NCBI RefSeq assembly: GCF_042651425.1
Contig: NZ_JBHSCW010000001.1
Location: 682,001 to 746,000, forward strand
Source of the DNA: Fodinicurvata halophila
GTDB taxonomy: Bacteria; Pseudomonadota; Alphaproteobacteria; Kiloniellales; DSM-21159
DNA length: 64,000 nucleotides
Direction of reading: 5' to 3'
Shown: positions 43,262-51,848 of the stretch, piece by piece
Layout: each line of letters opens with the position of its first letter
Position numbering within the stretch: position 1 is the stretch's first letter
Program-made: the position numbers and the translations under genes
The notes under the pieces: model-generated
Told to the model about the DNA's origin: nothing
Databases searched by the model: none
Seen by the model: only the letters and a program-made list of their open reading frames with translations

Positions 43262-43501
43262 GTGCGACCCGGAGTCAAGGGCTTCGCGTCAAGGCACTCA
43301 GAGCCAGGCCCGGGGCACAGCAATGCCAAGCGCGCCAGGGGACAGATGTCGCTCGCACGCATCGACCTTCATCCGGGTGTTCACTTTGACAGCGGCTTCA
43401 CGGTAGAGTCGGCGAAACTGGAAGAGATGCAGGACCGCGCGCACCGCGACTGCCTCATCGCCAACAGCCTGGCGGACAGCGTCGAGATCAACATCCTTTA
43501 G
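43262..43501 (+). pseudogene. OsmC-family C-terminal remnant
   Basis: The last ~50 codons (from the ATG at 43346) read ARIDLHPGVHFDSG ... RAHRDCLIANSL ... VEINIL. This resembles the end of OsmC/Ohr-type thiol peroxidases, including the Cys of the C-x-I-A-N-S block. The rest of the ~140-aa domain, with the first catalytic Cys, is missing; upstream is Arg/Ala-rich sequence and then the polymerase promoter. I read it as a decayed fragment. A 14-bp motif (CTTTAGTTCCGACG) is repeated in tandem across its stop at 43496 and 43512. Confidence 0.4.
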
Positions 43502-43538
43502 TTCCGACGCACTTTAGTTCCGACGAAGGAGCCGAGCC

Positions 43539-44339
43539 TTGACCGAAAGCGAAATCCTCTCCCGCGAGCTGGATGCGGACGGCATCCTGCGCCTTACCCT
43601 GAACGACCCCGGACGACGCAACGCGCTGTCCGAAGCAATGCTGACGGACCTGGGTGTGGCCATTGCCGAAGCCGGTGCCGACAGCTCTGTCCGGGTCATC
43701 ATTCTCGCCGCGAACGGCCCGGCCTTCTGTGCCGGTCACGACCTGAAGGAAATGACGGCGGGTCGCGCCAAGCCTGATGGCGGGCGGGCCTATTTTGCAC
43801 AGATCATGGAAACCTGCTCTGACGTCATGCAGGGTATCGTGGCCTGCCCGAAACCGGTCATTGCCGAGGTCGCAGGAGTCGCGACTGCGGCCGGCTGTCA
43901 GCTTGTGGCCAGTTGCGATCTGGCCATCGCGGCGGAAACGGCCCAGTTCGGCACGCCCGGTGTCCGTATCGGCCTGTTCTGCTCCACGCCCATGGTCGCC
44001 CTCTCGCGCAATGTCGGAAACAAGCACGCCATGGAGATGCTGCTGACGGGGGACATGGTTTCGGCGGCACGTGCGGCAGAGATCGGGCTGGTCAACAAGG
44101 CGGTTCCTCCCGATGCCCTGCACGAGGCGACGCTCGACATGGCACGCAAGATCGCGTCCAAGTCCAGCATGACACTCGCCACGGGCAAGCGCGCCTTCTA
44201 CGCTCAGCGAGAGATGTCCCTGGCCGAGGCCTATGACTATGCCTCGAAGGTGATGGTCGAGAACATGCTGGCCGGCGATGCCCGGGAAGGCATCGAGGCC
44301 TTCATCGAGAAGCGTGAGCCCCAATGGACTGATTCATGA
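43539..44339 (+). CDS. Enoyl-CoA hydratase/isomerase family protein (ECHDC3-like)
   Basis: A crotonase-fold protein of 266 aa. The oxyanion-hole blocks are AFCAGHDLKEM and the GVATAAGCQLVASCDLAIA stretch. The pattern GVRIGLFCSTPMVALSR and the ending EGIEAFIEKREPQW match the ECHDC3 subgroup, known in mitochondria. The usual acidic catalytic Glu of true hydratases is not obvious, so it may be an isomerase-like or thioesterase-like member. It starts with TTG at 43539 behind GAAGGAG. The stop overlaps the start of the acyl-CoA ligase gene (ATGA), so both act on the same acyl-CoA pathway. Confidence 0.88.
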   Translation: MTESEILSRELDADGILRLTLNDPGRRNALSEAMLTDLGVAIAEAGADSSVRVIILAANGPAFCAGHDLKEMTAGRAKPDGGRAYFAQIMETCSDVMQGIVACPKPVIAEVAGVATAAGCQLVASCDLAIAAETAQFGTPGVRIGLFCSTPMVALSRNVGNKHAMEMLLTGDMVSAARAAEIGLVNKAVPPDALHEATLDMARKIASKSSMTLATGKRAFYAQREMSLAEAYDYASKVMVENMLAGDAREGIEAFIEKREPQWTDS

Positions 44340-45997
44340 GGGACAGGATGCATGATCCGATGCAGCCGAATCCTTACAACACCGGACTGGACCGCACCCC
44401 CGCGAATCATCAGCCCCTGACCCCGCTGACCTTCCTGGCGCGCGCGGCCGACGTCTTTCCGGATCATACGGCGATCATCCACGGCCCCCTCCGCCGCAGT
44501 TATGCCGCGTTCTACAGCCGTTCGCGACAACTCGCCTCCGCCCTGGCGCAGAAGGGGATCGGGCGCGGCGATACGGTGTCCGCGCTGCTGGCGAACACCC
44601 CGGCCATGCTCGAATGCCACTATGGCGTTCCGATGTGCGGCGCAGTCTTGCACTCCATCAATACCCGTCTCGATGCCGCCACCATCGCCTTTCAGCTCGA
44701 TCACGCCCTGTCGAAGATCGTCATCGTGGATCGCGAGTTCATGCCGCTGATGCAGGAGGCGCTGGCCCGCGCGGAAGCCGATCCGTTCGTGATCCAGTAC
44801 GACGATCCCGAGTTCGACGGCCCCGGGACCTCTGTCGATGCGATCGACTACGATGCGTTCCTGGCCGGTGGAGATCCCGAATTTGCCTGGCTCATGCCCG
44901 AGGACGAGTGGGACGCGATCTCCATCAACTACACCTCCGGCACCACGGGCGATCCCAAGGGCGTGGTCTCGCATCACCGCGGCGCCTACCTTCTGGCGCA
45001 GGGCAATGCACTGACGGCATCGATGGGCAAACACGCCGTCTATCTCTGGACGCTGCCGATGTTCCACTGCAACGGCTGGTGCTTTCCCTGGACGCTGTCA
45101 ACGATCATCGGCACGCATGTCTGCCTGCGGCAGGTGCAAGCCGAGCCGATCTGGAACGCTCTTGCTGACCACGGCGTCACCCATCTCTGTGGCGCGCCTG
45201 TCGTCATGTCGCTGATGATCTCGGCTCCGGAGGCCAGCAAGCGCCGGCTGGATCACAGCGTGCAGTTCCTGACCGCAGCCGCACCGCCGCCCGAAAGAGT
45301 TCTGACGGACATGAAGGCAGCCGGCTTCGAAGTGACGCATCTCTATGGGCTGACGGAAACCTACGGTCCTGCCGTCGTGAATGACTGGCACGAAGACTGG
45401 TCGGCTCTGCCAGCGCCCGAACAGGCCAGGCTCAAGGCCCGTCAGGGTGTGCGCTACCTGCCGCTGGAGCAGCTGGATGTCCTCGACCCAGAAACGATGC
45501 AGCCGGTGCCGCGCGATGGCGAGACCATGGGCGAGGTCATGTTTCGCGGCAACGTCGTGATGAAGGGCTATTTCCGCAATCCCGAGGCCACGCAGAAGGC
45601 CTTCGCGGGTGGCTGGTTCCATTCCGGCGATCTCGGCGTCATGCACCCGGATGGCTACATCCAGCTCAAGGATCGTTCGAAGGACATCATCATCTCGGGC
45701 GGCGAGAACATCTCCTCCATCGAGATCGAGGAAGTGCTCTACCGGCACCCTGCCGTCAAGGTTGCCGCCGTCGTGGCCATGCCGCACGACAAATGGGGGG
45801 AAACACCCTGTGCCTTCATCGAACTGGGCGGAGGCGAACAGGCGGATGCCGAAACGCTGCGCGAGTGGTGCCGCGCCCATTTGGCCCGCTACAAGGTGCC
45901 AGGCCACTTCGTCTTCAAGCCGATCCCGCGGACCTCGACCGGAAAAATCCAGAAATTCGCCCTTCGCGAGCAGGCCCGGGAATTCGCGAACCAATGA
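44336..45997 (+). CDS. Acyl-CoA synthetase (AMP-forming, medium-chain/DmdB-like)
   Basis: A 553-aa adenylate-forming ligase that activates a carboxylic acid to its CoA thioester. The P-loop is NYTSGTTGDPKGVVSHH; then YGLTETYGP, the GDLGVMHPDGYIQLKDRSKDIIISGGENISS hinge and the catalytic lysine in PRTSTGKIQKF. The overall form is that of medium-chain and methylmercaptopropionate ligases (DmdB-like). The start overlaps the crotonase gene; ATGs at 44348 and 44360 are possible alternatives. Coupled with the neighbouring ECHDC3-like protein, it suggests catabolism of a particular short or medium acid, which I cannot name. Confidence 0.9.
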   Translation: MRDRMHDPMQPNPYNTGLDRTPANHQPLTPLTFLARAADVFPDHTAIIHGPLRRSYAAFYSRSRQLASALAQKGIGRGDTVSALLANTPAMLECHYGVPMCGAVLHSINTRLDAATIAFQLDHALSKIVIVDREFMPLMQEALARAEADPFVIQYDDPEFDGPGTSVDAIDYDAFLAGGDPEFAWLMPEDEWDAISINYTSGTTGDPKGVVSHHRGAYLLAQGNALTASMGKHAVYLWTLPMFHCNGWCFPWTLSTIIGTHVCLRQVQAEPIWNALADHGVTHLCGAPVVMSLMISAPEASKRRLDHSVQFLTAAAPPPERVLTDMKAAGFEVTHLYGLTETYGPAVVNDWHEDWSALPAPEQARLKARQGVRYLPLEQLDVLDPETMQPVPRDGETMGEVMFRGNVVMKGYFRNPEATQKAFAGGWFHSGDLGVMHPDGYIQLKDRSKDIIISGGENISSIEIEEVLYRHPAVKVAAVVAMPHDKWGETPCAFIELGGGEQADAETLREWCRAHLARYKVPGHFVFKPIPRTSTGKIQKFALREQAREFANQ

Positions 45998-46431
45998 AGC
46001 CGCCTTGGCGAAAGGCATAACCTCTGATCCGCGTTCTTGCGAAAGAGGCTGTTCTGTCGGCCAGCTGCGCGGCCCCCGAAGCAATGCTGATCGCAACGCA
46101 CATGAAGGCGGTCAGTCCGATAATTCGCAGAGGCTCGGCACTGCGATCACGGGTGGGCCCGTTCCACCTTGAAGGTACGGGCATATGCGGCCGTCTGCAT
46201 CTTTGAAGCGGCTGCGGACTCTGTCTGCTACCTGGACGACGAACCATTATCCATAGAGCCGCTCAACCCCAATCACCCAGGGGATAGACGTAGCACCGGA
46301 CGGATTTGCCAATTTCAGGTTTGCCCGATACCGTGCCATTCGCCGCTTCGAACGATAACTATAAATTGTTATTCATTATAAGTCTCGAGCCTGATGGCCA
46401 GCGCCGGGAAGACTTGGGGAGAAGGGCTGTA
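45998..46431. other. Rearranged intergenic region before the DUF6544-like gene
   Basis: 434 nt with no supported gene. The first ~180 nt include a minus-strand frame with one hydrophobic stretch (IIGLTAFMCVAISIA), which I could not assign. From 46179 on lies the left copy of a diverged repeat shared with the region before the exchanger gene. The ribosome site GGAGAAGGG precedes the ATG at 46432. Confidence 0.4.
46179..46401. repeat. Diverged direct repeat, copy 1
   Basis: It shares several blocks in order with 47428-47681: GGGCATATGCGG at the start, TGTCTGCTACCTGGACGACG, a CAATCACCCA block, a 37-bp identical core (46301-46337), AGTCTCGA and ATGGCCAG at the end. Gaps differ between the copies and frames are not kept, so it looks non-coding. 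Confidence 0.75.
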
Positions 46432-47271
46432 ATGAACTTCATCTTCGCATTTTTTGCAGCGTTGGTTCTCGGCCTCATTTCCCTGATGGTCCTGTCGCTG
46501 CTGGATCGACGGGCTGATCGTTCTGAGTGGAACAGGCTGGCTGCGCTACAACCTGAGGATCCTGAGATCTTCGATCCGGAGATGTTGGCCGACCTGCCCA
46601 GACCTGCCCAACGATACTTCGCTTATACCATTTTTACGGGAGCGCCGCTTCTGCCAGTCGCTGTTATCGAGATGACGGGTCAGTTCAGCCTTGGGACCAA
46701 AAACGAGCCGCACTATCAGCCGATGGAAGCGCGCCAAATCCTCGCTGCGCCCGAGGGTTTTGTTTGGTCGATGCGCATGCGCGGGGGCATGCCCGTATCG
46801 GGATCGGATTCGGCCAGCTGGACACGGTTCCGGGTATTCGGATTGATCCCTGTCGCGCGCTGCGGCGGTGATCCCGACCATACCCGCTCAGCCTTCGGGC
46901 GCTATGTCGCGGAGGCCGTAATCTGGGCGCCTGCGGCGCTGTTGCCCGGACCGGGCATTACATGGTCAGCAGTGGACCAGGATACCGCCCGCGTGACCAT
47001 TACGCATGGGGAACTCGAACAGGCGGTCGATGTCACCGTCGATCAGGAGGGGCGCCCTGTTGAAGTTTCATTTCAGCGCTGGAGCAACGCAAACCCGGGC
47101 AAGGTACACAGGCTGCAGCCCTTCGGCGCCTTCATGTCGGACTTCCGTGAGGTGGATGGCTACCGCCTGCCATTCCGGGTCGAGGCCGGCAACATGTTTG
47201 GCACTGATAAGTATTTCCCCTTCTATCTCGCAAACGTCACCGACATCAGGTTGCCAGAGGTGCAGCCGTGA
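46432..47271 (+). CDS. DUF6544-like protein
   Basis: A 279-aa protein with one N-terminal membrane helix (FIFAFFAALVLGLISLMVLSLL) and a soluble domain. The region LPRPAQRYFAYTIFTGAPLLPVAVIEMTGQFSLG and the later VEVSFQRWSNANPGKVHRLQPFG match what I know as DUF6544 (earlier DUF6920), of unknown function. I start at the ATG at 46432, behind GGAGAAGGG; the frame upstream to 46306 lies in repeat DNA. It is followed by a broken small membrane frame and sits in a rearranged patch. Confidence 0.75.
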   Translation: MNFIFAFFAALVLGLISLMVLSLLDRRADRSEWNRLAALQPEDPEIFDPEMLADLPRPAQRYFAYTIFTGAPLLPVAVIEMTGQFSLGTKNEPHYQPMEARQILAAPEGFVWSMRMRGGMPVSGSDSASWTRFRVFGLIPVARCGGDPDHTRSAFGRYVAEAVIWAPAALLPGPGITWSAVDQDTARVTITHGELEQAVDVTVDQEGRPVEVSFQRWSNANPGKVHRLQPFGAFMSDFREVDGYRLPFRVEAGNMFGTDKYFPFYLANVTDIRLPEVQP

Positions 47272-47403
47272 CCTTTGTAATCCTGGCTGTTGCAGGTCGC
47301 GCTGCTGGCGCTAATCGCGTGGCTGTTCTTCCTGCTCGCCGGCAATCTTGCCGACTTCACGCTGCAAACCTTCCTATTTGCGCTGGCGTGGGTCGCGCAG
47401 TAG
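47268..47403 (+). pseudogene. Frameshifted small membrane protein remnant
   Basis: A GTG at 47268 overlaps the stop of the DUF6544-like gene (GTGA), as real downstream genes do, but its frame soon becomes Arg-rich. In the neighbouring frame nt 47284-47403 encode a clean hydrophobic helix (LLQVALLALIAWLFFLLAG) ending in TAG, with no start codon of its own. One lost or gained base would join the two. It is a likely decayed gene of about 45 codons. Confidence 0.3.
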
Positions 47404-47839
47404 GGCGGTTCCAGCGCGCTGATGAATGGGCATATGCGGAGGCATGATGGGCGAAGCTTTTCCGAACCAGCTCCAGAGTTTGTCTGCTACCTGGACGACG
47501 TACCGGCCGCACCGTATATCGCGATCATCCGCAGAGCTGCTCAAACCCAATCACCCAAGGCATGCGCGTTGCACCGATCGGATTTGCCAATTTCAGGTTT
47601 GCCCGATACCGTGCCGTTCGCCGTTCCAAGCAAGAAATGTCGGCTGTTACTGGTTATTAGTCTCGAACCTAATGGCCAGAGTCCTGATCGCGGTGGGCCC
47701 AGCTTCCGACTTCTAAAAGGGCCAAAAAGCTCAAGTGAGACTGAGGTTCTGCGGCTGTGCCGTTATGTACGAGGAGATAAGAAGCTGCGTCTAGCCGGGT
47801 TGAGCGGCGCTGTTTGGTCGATGAGATAGAAAGGTTGGT
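47272..47839. other. Rearranged intergenic region before the exchanger gene
   Basis: 568 nt holding the broken membrane frame, then copy 2 of the diverged repeat, then about 160 nt leading to the exchanger start. An open frame of 135 codons runs from 47422 but crosses the repeat and shows no protein-like pattern, so I do not call it. Confidence 0.4.
47428..47681. repeat. Diverged direct repeat, copy 2
   Basis: Second copy of the segment at 46179-46401, about 30 nt longer. The 37-bp identical core is at 47579-47615. Each copy precedes a protein-coding gene on the same strand, by about 30 nt for copy 1 and 160 nt for copy 2. Confidence 0.75.
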
Positions 47840-49468
47840 TTGTTGCCTGAAGCCGAAAACCTTATCGCGTTGGAGATCTACTTTCAGAGAACGGAGCTTC
47901 TGGTAACGTTTCTTTTGGCGTTGCTCGGCATCGCCTTCGGCAACCTGACGATCAAAGGTGTAGGCTTCGGCTCCAGCGGCGTGCTGATCGCCGCCATGGT
48001 TGCGGGTTATTTCTTTCAGTTTGAACCGGTGGCGATCCTGGCCAATCTCGGCATCGTCCTGTTCCTGCTCTGCGTTGGCCTAGAGGCAGGGCCGAGCTTC
48101 TTCCGCGCCTTCAAGCAGCACGGCCGGCGCTACATCGCCAATGTCCTGGTGCTGCTGGCCGTCTCCGGCGTCAATACCGTCGCCATCATCGCGTTGACCG
48201 GCGTGCCCATCGGCATCGGCCTCGGGCTGTTTGCCGGCTCCTTCACTTCCAGCCCGGCGCTCATCAGCGCGCTGCAGTTCAGTCCGGAGGACGAGGTAAT
48301 CTTCGGCTACGGCGTCGCCTATCCCTTCGGTCTCCTCGGCGTCATTCTGTTCATCAGCATCTCGGTACGCGTTCTCCGGGACAAGGTGGCCGCGGAGCTT
48401 AGCGAGCGCAGTCACCTGCATTCAGCCGTCTTCAAGCTGGAGAACGACGACCTGCACGGCCAACTTATCCGAGACGCCGAAGTCTTGAAGCGCCACGACG
48501 TGGTGGTCTCAGGTATCCTGCGCGACCTCTCCGTCCGTGGCGCCAGCGGAAGCACGGTGCTGCAACGCGGCGACCTCCTGCGTGTGGAGGGGATTCCTGA
48601 GAATGTCGCCAGCGCCGGTGCGGAGATCGGAGAGGAGGTGCAGGAGACCTTCGACGAAAATTCCGAGCTCGACACCCGCTCCATCGTCGTCGAGAACATC
48701 TCCGTAGTGAACAGGTCGCTGCACGACCTGGGTATAAGGCTCAGGTTCAACGCGACACTGACGCGGATCATTCGCGCCAACATCGAGTTCGTGCCGGTGG
48801 AGGACCAGCCGCTCGCCTATGGCGACGTCGTGGTGGCGGTGGGCACACCCTACCAGCTCGACCAGCTTGAGATCTTCCTCGGCCACAAGCACCACACAGT
48901 GCAGCCACGCGTTGATATCGGCTCGCTCGCTGCGATCCTTTTCCTCGCCTTTGCCATCGGCGGCGTTGTGGTGCCAATGCCCGGACTCGGACAGTTCTCT
49001 CTTGGCATCGCCGGCGGCGCACTGGTAGCAGGCTTGATCTTCGGCCATTTCGGCCGCATCGGGAACTTCATCGGCCGCTTTCCACGCAACGCCACAGCGG
49101 TGCTGAAAGAACTTGGCCTGGCGCTCTTCTTCGTCCAGGTGGGGCTGGAGACCGGCCAGAGCTTCGTCGAATCGCTGGGCTTCGAAGCGGTGTACTACGC
49201 CCTCTACGCCATCCTTTTCGCCGTGGTGCCGATGGCGGCCAGTTTCCTCGTCGGCCACTATATGCTGCGCATCCCCATCAGTGAGTGCTTCGGCGTCATC
49301 TGTGGCGGCATGACTTTTACACCCGGCCTCGACGTCATCCGCAAAGTGGACGCCTCCGAGCGCCCCATTGTTGCCTACTCGTCGGTCTACCCAGTTGCTC
49401 TGATCCTGGTGATCGCGCTCGTACAGGGAATGCACCTGGCCCTGGTAAGCCTGTCTCCGCCTGTGTGA
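47840..49468 (+). CDS. Aspartate:alanine exchanger family transporter (AspT/YbjL-like)
   Basis: A 542-aa carrier of the AAEx family. It has two halves of about five helices each, separated by a soluble domain with two TrkA-C-like modules (DLSVRGASGSTVLQRGDLLRVEG and NRSLHDLGIRLRFNATLTRI ... LAYGDVVVAVG). Conserved helices include GIVLFLLCVGLEAGPSFF and the second-half mirror LGLALFFVQVGLETGQSF. The motif GLFAGSFTSSPAL has a counterpart in CGGMTFTPGLDV. AspT exchanges aspartate and alanine; other members carry different anions, so the substrate is open. The start is TTG at 47840 or the adjacent TTG at 47843. Confidence 0.88.
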   Translation: MLPEAENLIALEIYFQRTELLVTFLLALLGIAFGNLTIKGVGFGSSGVLIAAMVAGYFFQFEPVAILANLGIVLFLLCVGLEAGPSFFRAFKQHGRRYIANVLVLLAVSGVNTVAIIALTGVPIGIGLGLFAGSFTSSPALISALQFSPEDEVIFGYGVAYPFGLLGVILFISISVRVLRDKVAAELSERSHLHSAVFKLENDDLHGQLIRDAEVLKRHDVVVSGILRDLSVRGASGSTVLQRGDLLRVEGIPENVASAGAEIGEEVQETFDENSELDTRSIVVENISVVNRSLHDLGIRLRFNATLTRIIRANIEFVPVEDQPLAYGDVVVAVGTPYQLDQLEIFLGHKHHTVQPRVDIGSLAAILFLAFAIGGVVVPMPGLGQFSLGIAGGALVAGLIFGHFGRIGNFIGRFPRNATAVLKELGLALFFVQVGLETGQSFVESLGFEAVYYALYAILFAVVPMAASFLVGHYMLRIPISECFGVICGGMTFTPGLDVIRKVDASERPIVAYSSVYPVALILVIALVQGMHLALVSLSPPV

Positions 49469-49765
49469 CCTATATCCCGGCTAAAGGATCAGATTTACGG
49501 AATTCCTGTTCAGGTATATCAGTCATTTTTATCCTCAGGAAAATTCGTTATCCGTGAAAATCGTCGTTCCAGTTTGATTTTATGATAGGGCTGTCCTCGA
49601 TAACCCGAGTTCGTTATCGAGGACGGTGTGGCCAACGGTGAGAAAACGATACCGAAAAGCAATAATCGTCTGCTGAACGCTGCACGGCCAGCGCCCTGGA
49701 GATCGACACAGGTTCACTTGTACAAAAGAGAACTACGCGTCGGAAAGCTAAGTAATTGAAAAGAT
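49469..49765. other. Intergenic region downstream of the exchanger gene
   Basis: 297 nt between the exchanger stop and tRNA-Ala. It is AT-richer than the genes around it and holds the long hairpin at 49593-49624. I see no other gene or signal. Confidence 0.4.
49593..49624. terminator. 12-bp perfect hairpin
   Basis: GTCCTCGATAAC (49593-49604) and its reverse complement GTTATCGAGGAC (49613-49624) flank an 8-nt loop. It lies between the convergent exchanger gene and tRNA-Ala, so a bidirectional transcription stop is likely. No T-run follows on either strand. Confidence 0.45.
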
Positions 49766-49841
<76 letters not shown>

Positions 49842-49967
49842 ATCCTTGGGATATGCCTGCCGTTTCCGGCGGCTGCGGGCTGGGAAACTACGAGGCGTTC
49901 CGGGTCTTGGCAAGGGAAAAATCAAGCCCGTGGCACCGGGTTTGCGACGTCCCGAAACGCCCGTGAA

Positions 49968-50312
49968 TCAGCTCTTGTCGTCCTCGTCGTCCCCGCCGAC
50001 CTTGCCCAGGTCGTCCTCGTCGCCCAGGTCCGAGGCATCCTCGAGCGTGTCGTCCTCGACCTCCAGGTCCAGGTCACTCTCCAGGTCGATATCCTCGTCC
50101 TGCTTTTCAGTCTCTGCCGGTGCCGGCGCTTCCTTCTCGACCGCCTTGGCACGCGTGCCGCCGCTGCCCTTACCACGCTTGCCGCGCAGATGGGCCTCGG
50201 GATCGAATTCGGTGCCGCAGGACGGGCAAACGATTGGGCTGCGAAGCATGTCGTAGAACTTCGTCCCGCAACTCTGACACTGGTGTTTCGTGCCCCATTC
50301 CGGCTTGGCCAC
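49968..50312 (-). CDS. TIGR02300 (FYDLN acid) family protein
   Basis: A 114-aa alphaproteobacterial protein of unknown function. The N-terminus is a zinc ribbon: C-x2-C in CQSCGTKFYDML and C-x2-C in CPSCGTEFDP. FYDML is the form here of the family's FYDLN signature. The C-terminal half is a very acidic, low-complexity tail (EDIDLESDLDLEVEDD and so on). The family is nearly always found between tRNA-Ala and aroA, as here, transcribed away from aroA. Confidence 0.92.
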   Translation of the reverse strand: MAKPEWGTKHQCQSCGTKFYDMLRSPIVCPSCGTEFDPEAHLRGKRGKGSGGTRAKAVEKEAPAPAETEKQDEDIDLESDLDLEVEDDTLEDASDLGDEDDLGKVGGDDEDDKS

Positions 50313-50502
50313 ACCTACCTCCGTGACGTCTGGTCAATCAGGATGCGCGCATTTGCCATGCTCCCCGTGCCCTGTCAAACACCTTCCGAGCGGAAAGTCG
50401 GCAATTCGCCTTCGACACGAAGCGGAAGGCTTGGGATGCACCGGCGGTCATGCTAAAGACCCGGCGGTAAACAGCCTGTCAACAGAACCGGAACTATAGA
50501 GC

Positions 50503-51834
50503 GTGGCATCGCTGACCGCCCACCCCTCCGAGGCCCTGTCCGGCACTCTCCAGGTGCCCGGGGACAAGTCCATTTCCCATCGCGCCCTGATGCTGGGAAC
50601 CCTCGCCGTCGGCCGGACCTCGATCTCGGGCCTGCTGGAAGGCGAGGATGTGCTCAACACCGCGGCCGCCATGCGCGCGCTGGGGGCAGAGATCACGCGG
50701 GACGTCGACGGGCTCTGGCAGGTCTGGGGCCGTGGCGTGGGCGGCCTGCGCGAACCCGACGACGTCCTGGATTTCGGCAACAGCGGCACCGGCGCGCGCC
50801 TCGCCATGGGCCTGGTTGCGGGCCAGGCGATCAATGCGGTCTTCACCGGCGATGCATCCCTGCGCCGCCGCCCCATGGCCCGGATCATGCGCCCGCTGGA
50901 GCAGATGGGCGTGCGCTTCGTCGCCCGTGAAGGCGGCCGCCTGCCACTGACGGTCAGCGGCCCCCAGGCCCTGATGCCCGTCACCTATCGCCTGCCGGTC
51001 GCCTCCGCCCAGGTGAAGTCGGCCATCCTGCTGGCCGGCATCGCCGCGCCGGGCAAGACCACCGTGGTCGAACCCGAGCCCACCCGCGATCACAGCGAAC
51101 GCATCCTGCGCCATTTCGGCGCCGCGGTGGAGGTCGGCGACGGTGAGGACGGGCGCCATGTCATACTCACCGGCGAAGCTGAGCTGACCGCCGCGCCGGT
51201 CAACATTCCGGCCGACCCCTCCTCGGCCGCCTTCCCGCTGGTTGCCGCCCTGCTGCTGCCCGGCTCGGAGATCACGCTGCCCGCCGTGGGCATGAACCCG
51301 CTGCGCACGGGCCTGTTCCGGACCCTGCGCGAAATGGGCGCCGAGCTGGAGGAGGAGAACGCCCGCCGGGAGGCCGGCGAACCTGTAGCCGACTTGCGCG
51401 TGCGGGCCGGCCGGCTGCAGGCCGTGACGGTGCCGGCGGAACGCGCACCCTCCATGATCGACGAGTATCCCATCCTGGCCGTCGCGGCCGCCTGCGCCGA
51501 AGGAACCACACGCCTCGAGGGGTTGGCCGAACTGCGCGTCAAGGAGAGCGACCGCCTGGCCGCCATGGCACGCGGGCTGCAAGCGTGCGGCGTGGAGGTC
51601 GAGGAAGGCCGGGACAGCCTGGCGATCCACGGCTGCGGCGGCCGCCCGCCGGGCGGCGCCACCATCGAGGCCGACCTGGATCATCGCATCGCCATGTCCT
51701 TCCTGGTCATGGGACTCTGCGCCGAACGCGCGGTCAGCGTCGATGATGCCGGCCCCATCAACACCTCCTTTCCCGGTTTCACCGAGGCCATGGGCGGCCT
51801 GGGCGCCGGACTGCGCGGCGACGGCACGACGTGA
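50503..51834 (+). CDS. aroA: 3-phosphoshikimate 1-carboxyvinyltransferase (EPSP synthase)
   Basis: Condenses shikimate-3-phosphate with PEP in the shikimate pathway. At 443 aa it has both signatures: PGDKSISHRALMLG near the N-terminus and LDFGNSGTGARL, then RVKESDRLAAMARGL in the second domain. The start is GTG at 50503. It opens the block aroA-cmk-rpsA-ihfB. The AMGLVAGQAINAVFTGDASLRRRPMARI region is like that of class II (Agrobacterium CP4-like) enzymes; I base this on pattern only. Confidence 0.96.
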   Translation: MASLTAHPSEALSGTLQVPGDKSISHRALMLGTLAVGRTSISGLLEGEDVLNTAAAMRALGAEITRDVDGLWQVWGRGVGGLREPDDVLDFGNSGTGARLAMGLVAGQAINAVFTGDASLRRRPMARIMRPLEQMGVRFVAREGGRLPLTVSGPQALMPVTYRLPVASAQVKSAILLAGIAAPGKTTVVEPEPTRDHSERILRHFGAAVEVGDGEDGRHVILTGEAELTAAPVNIPADPSSAAFPLVAALLLPGSEITLPAVGMNPLRTGLFRTLREMGAELEEENARREAGEPVADLRVRAGRLQAVTVPAERAPSMIDEYPILAVAAACAEGTTRLEGLAELRVKESDRLAAMARGLQACGVEVEEGRDSLAIHGCGGRPPGGATIEADLDHRIAMSFLVMGLCAERAVSVDDAGPINTSFPGFTEAMGGLGAGLRGDGTT

Positions 51835-51848
51835 GGGAGGGCCGTGGC

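Noticed and set aside
47422..47829. 135-codon frame upstream of the exchanger gene
   Set aside because: It runs through the diverged repeat, its frame is not kept in the other copy, and it has no recognisable domain.
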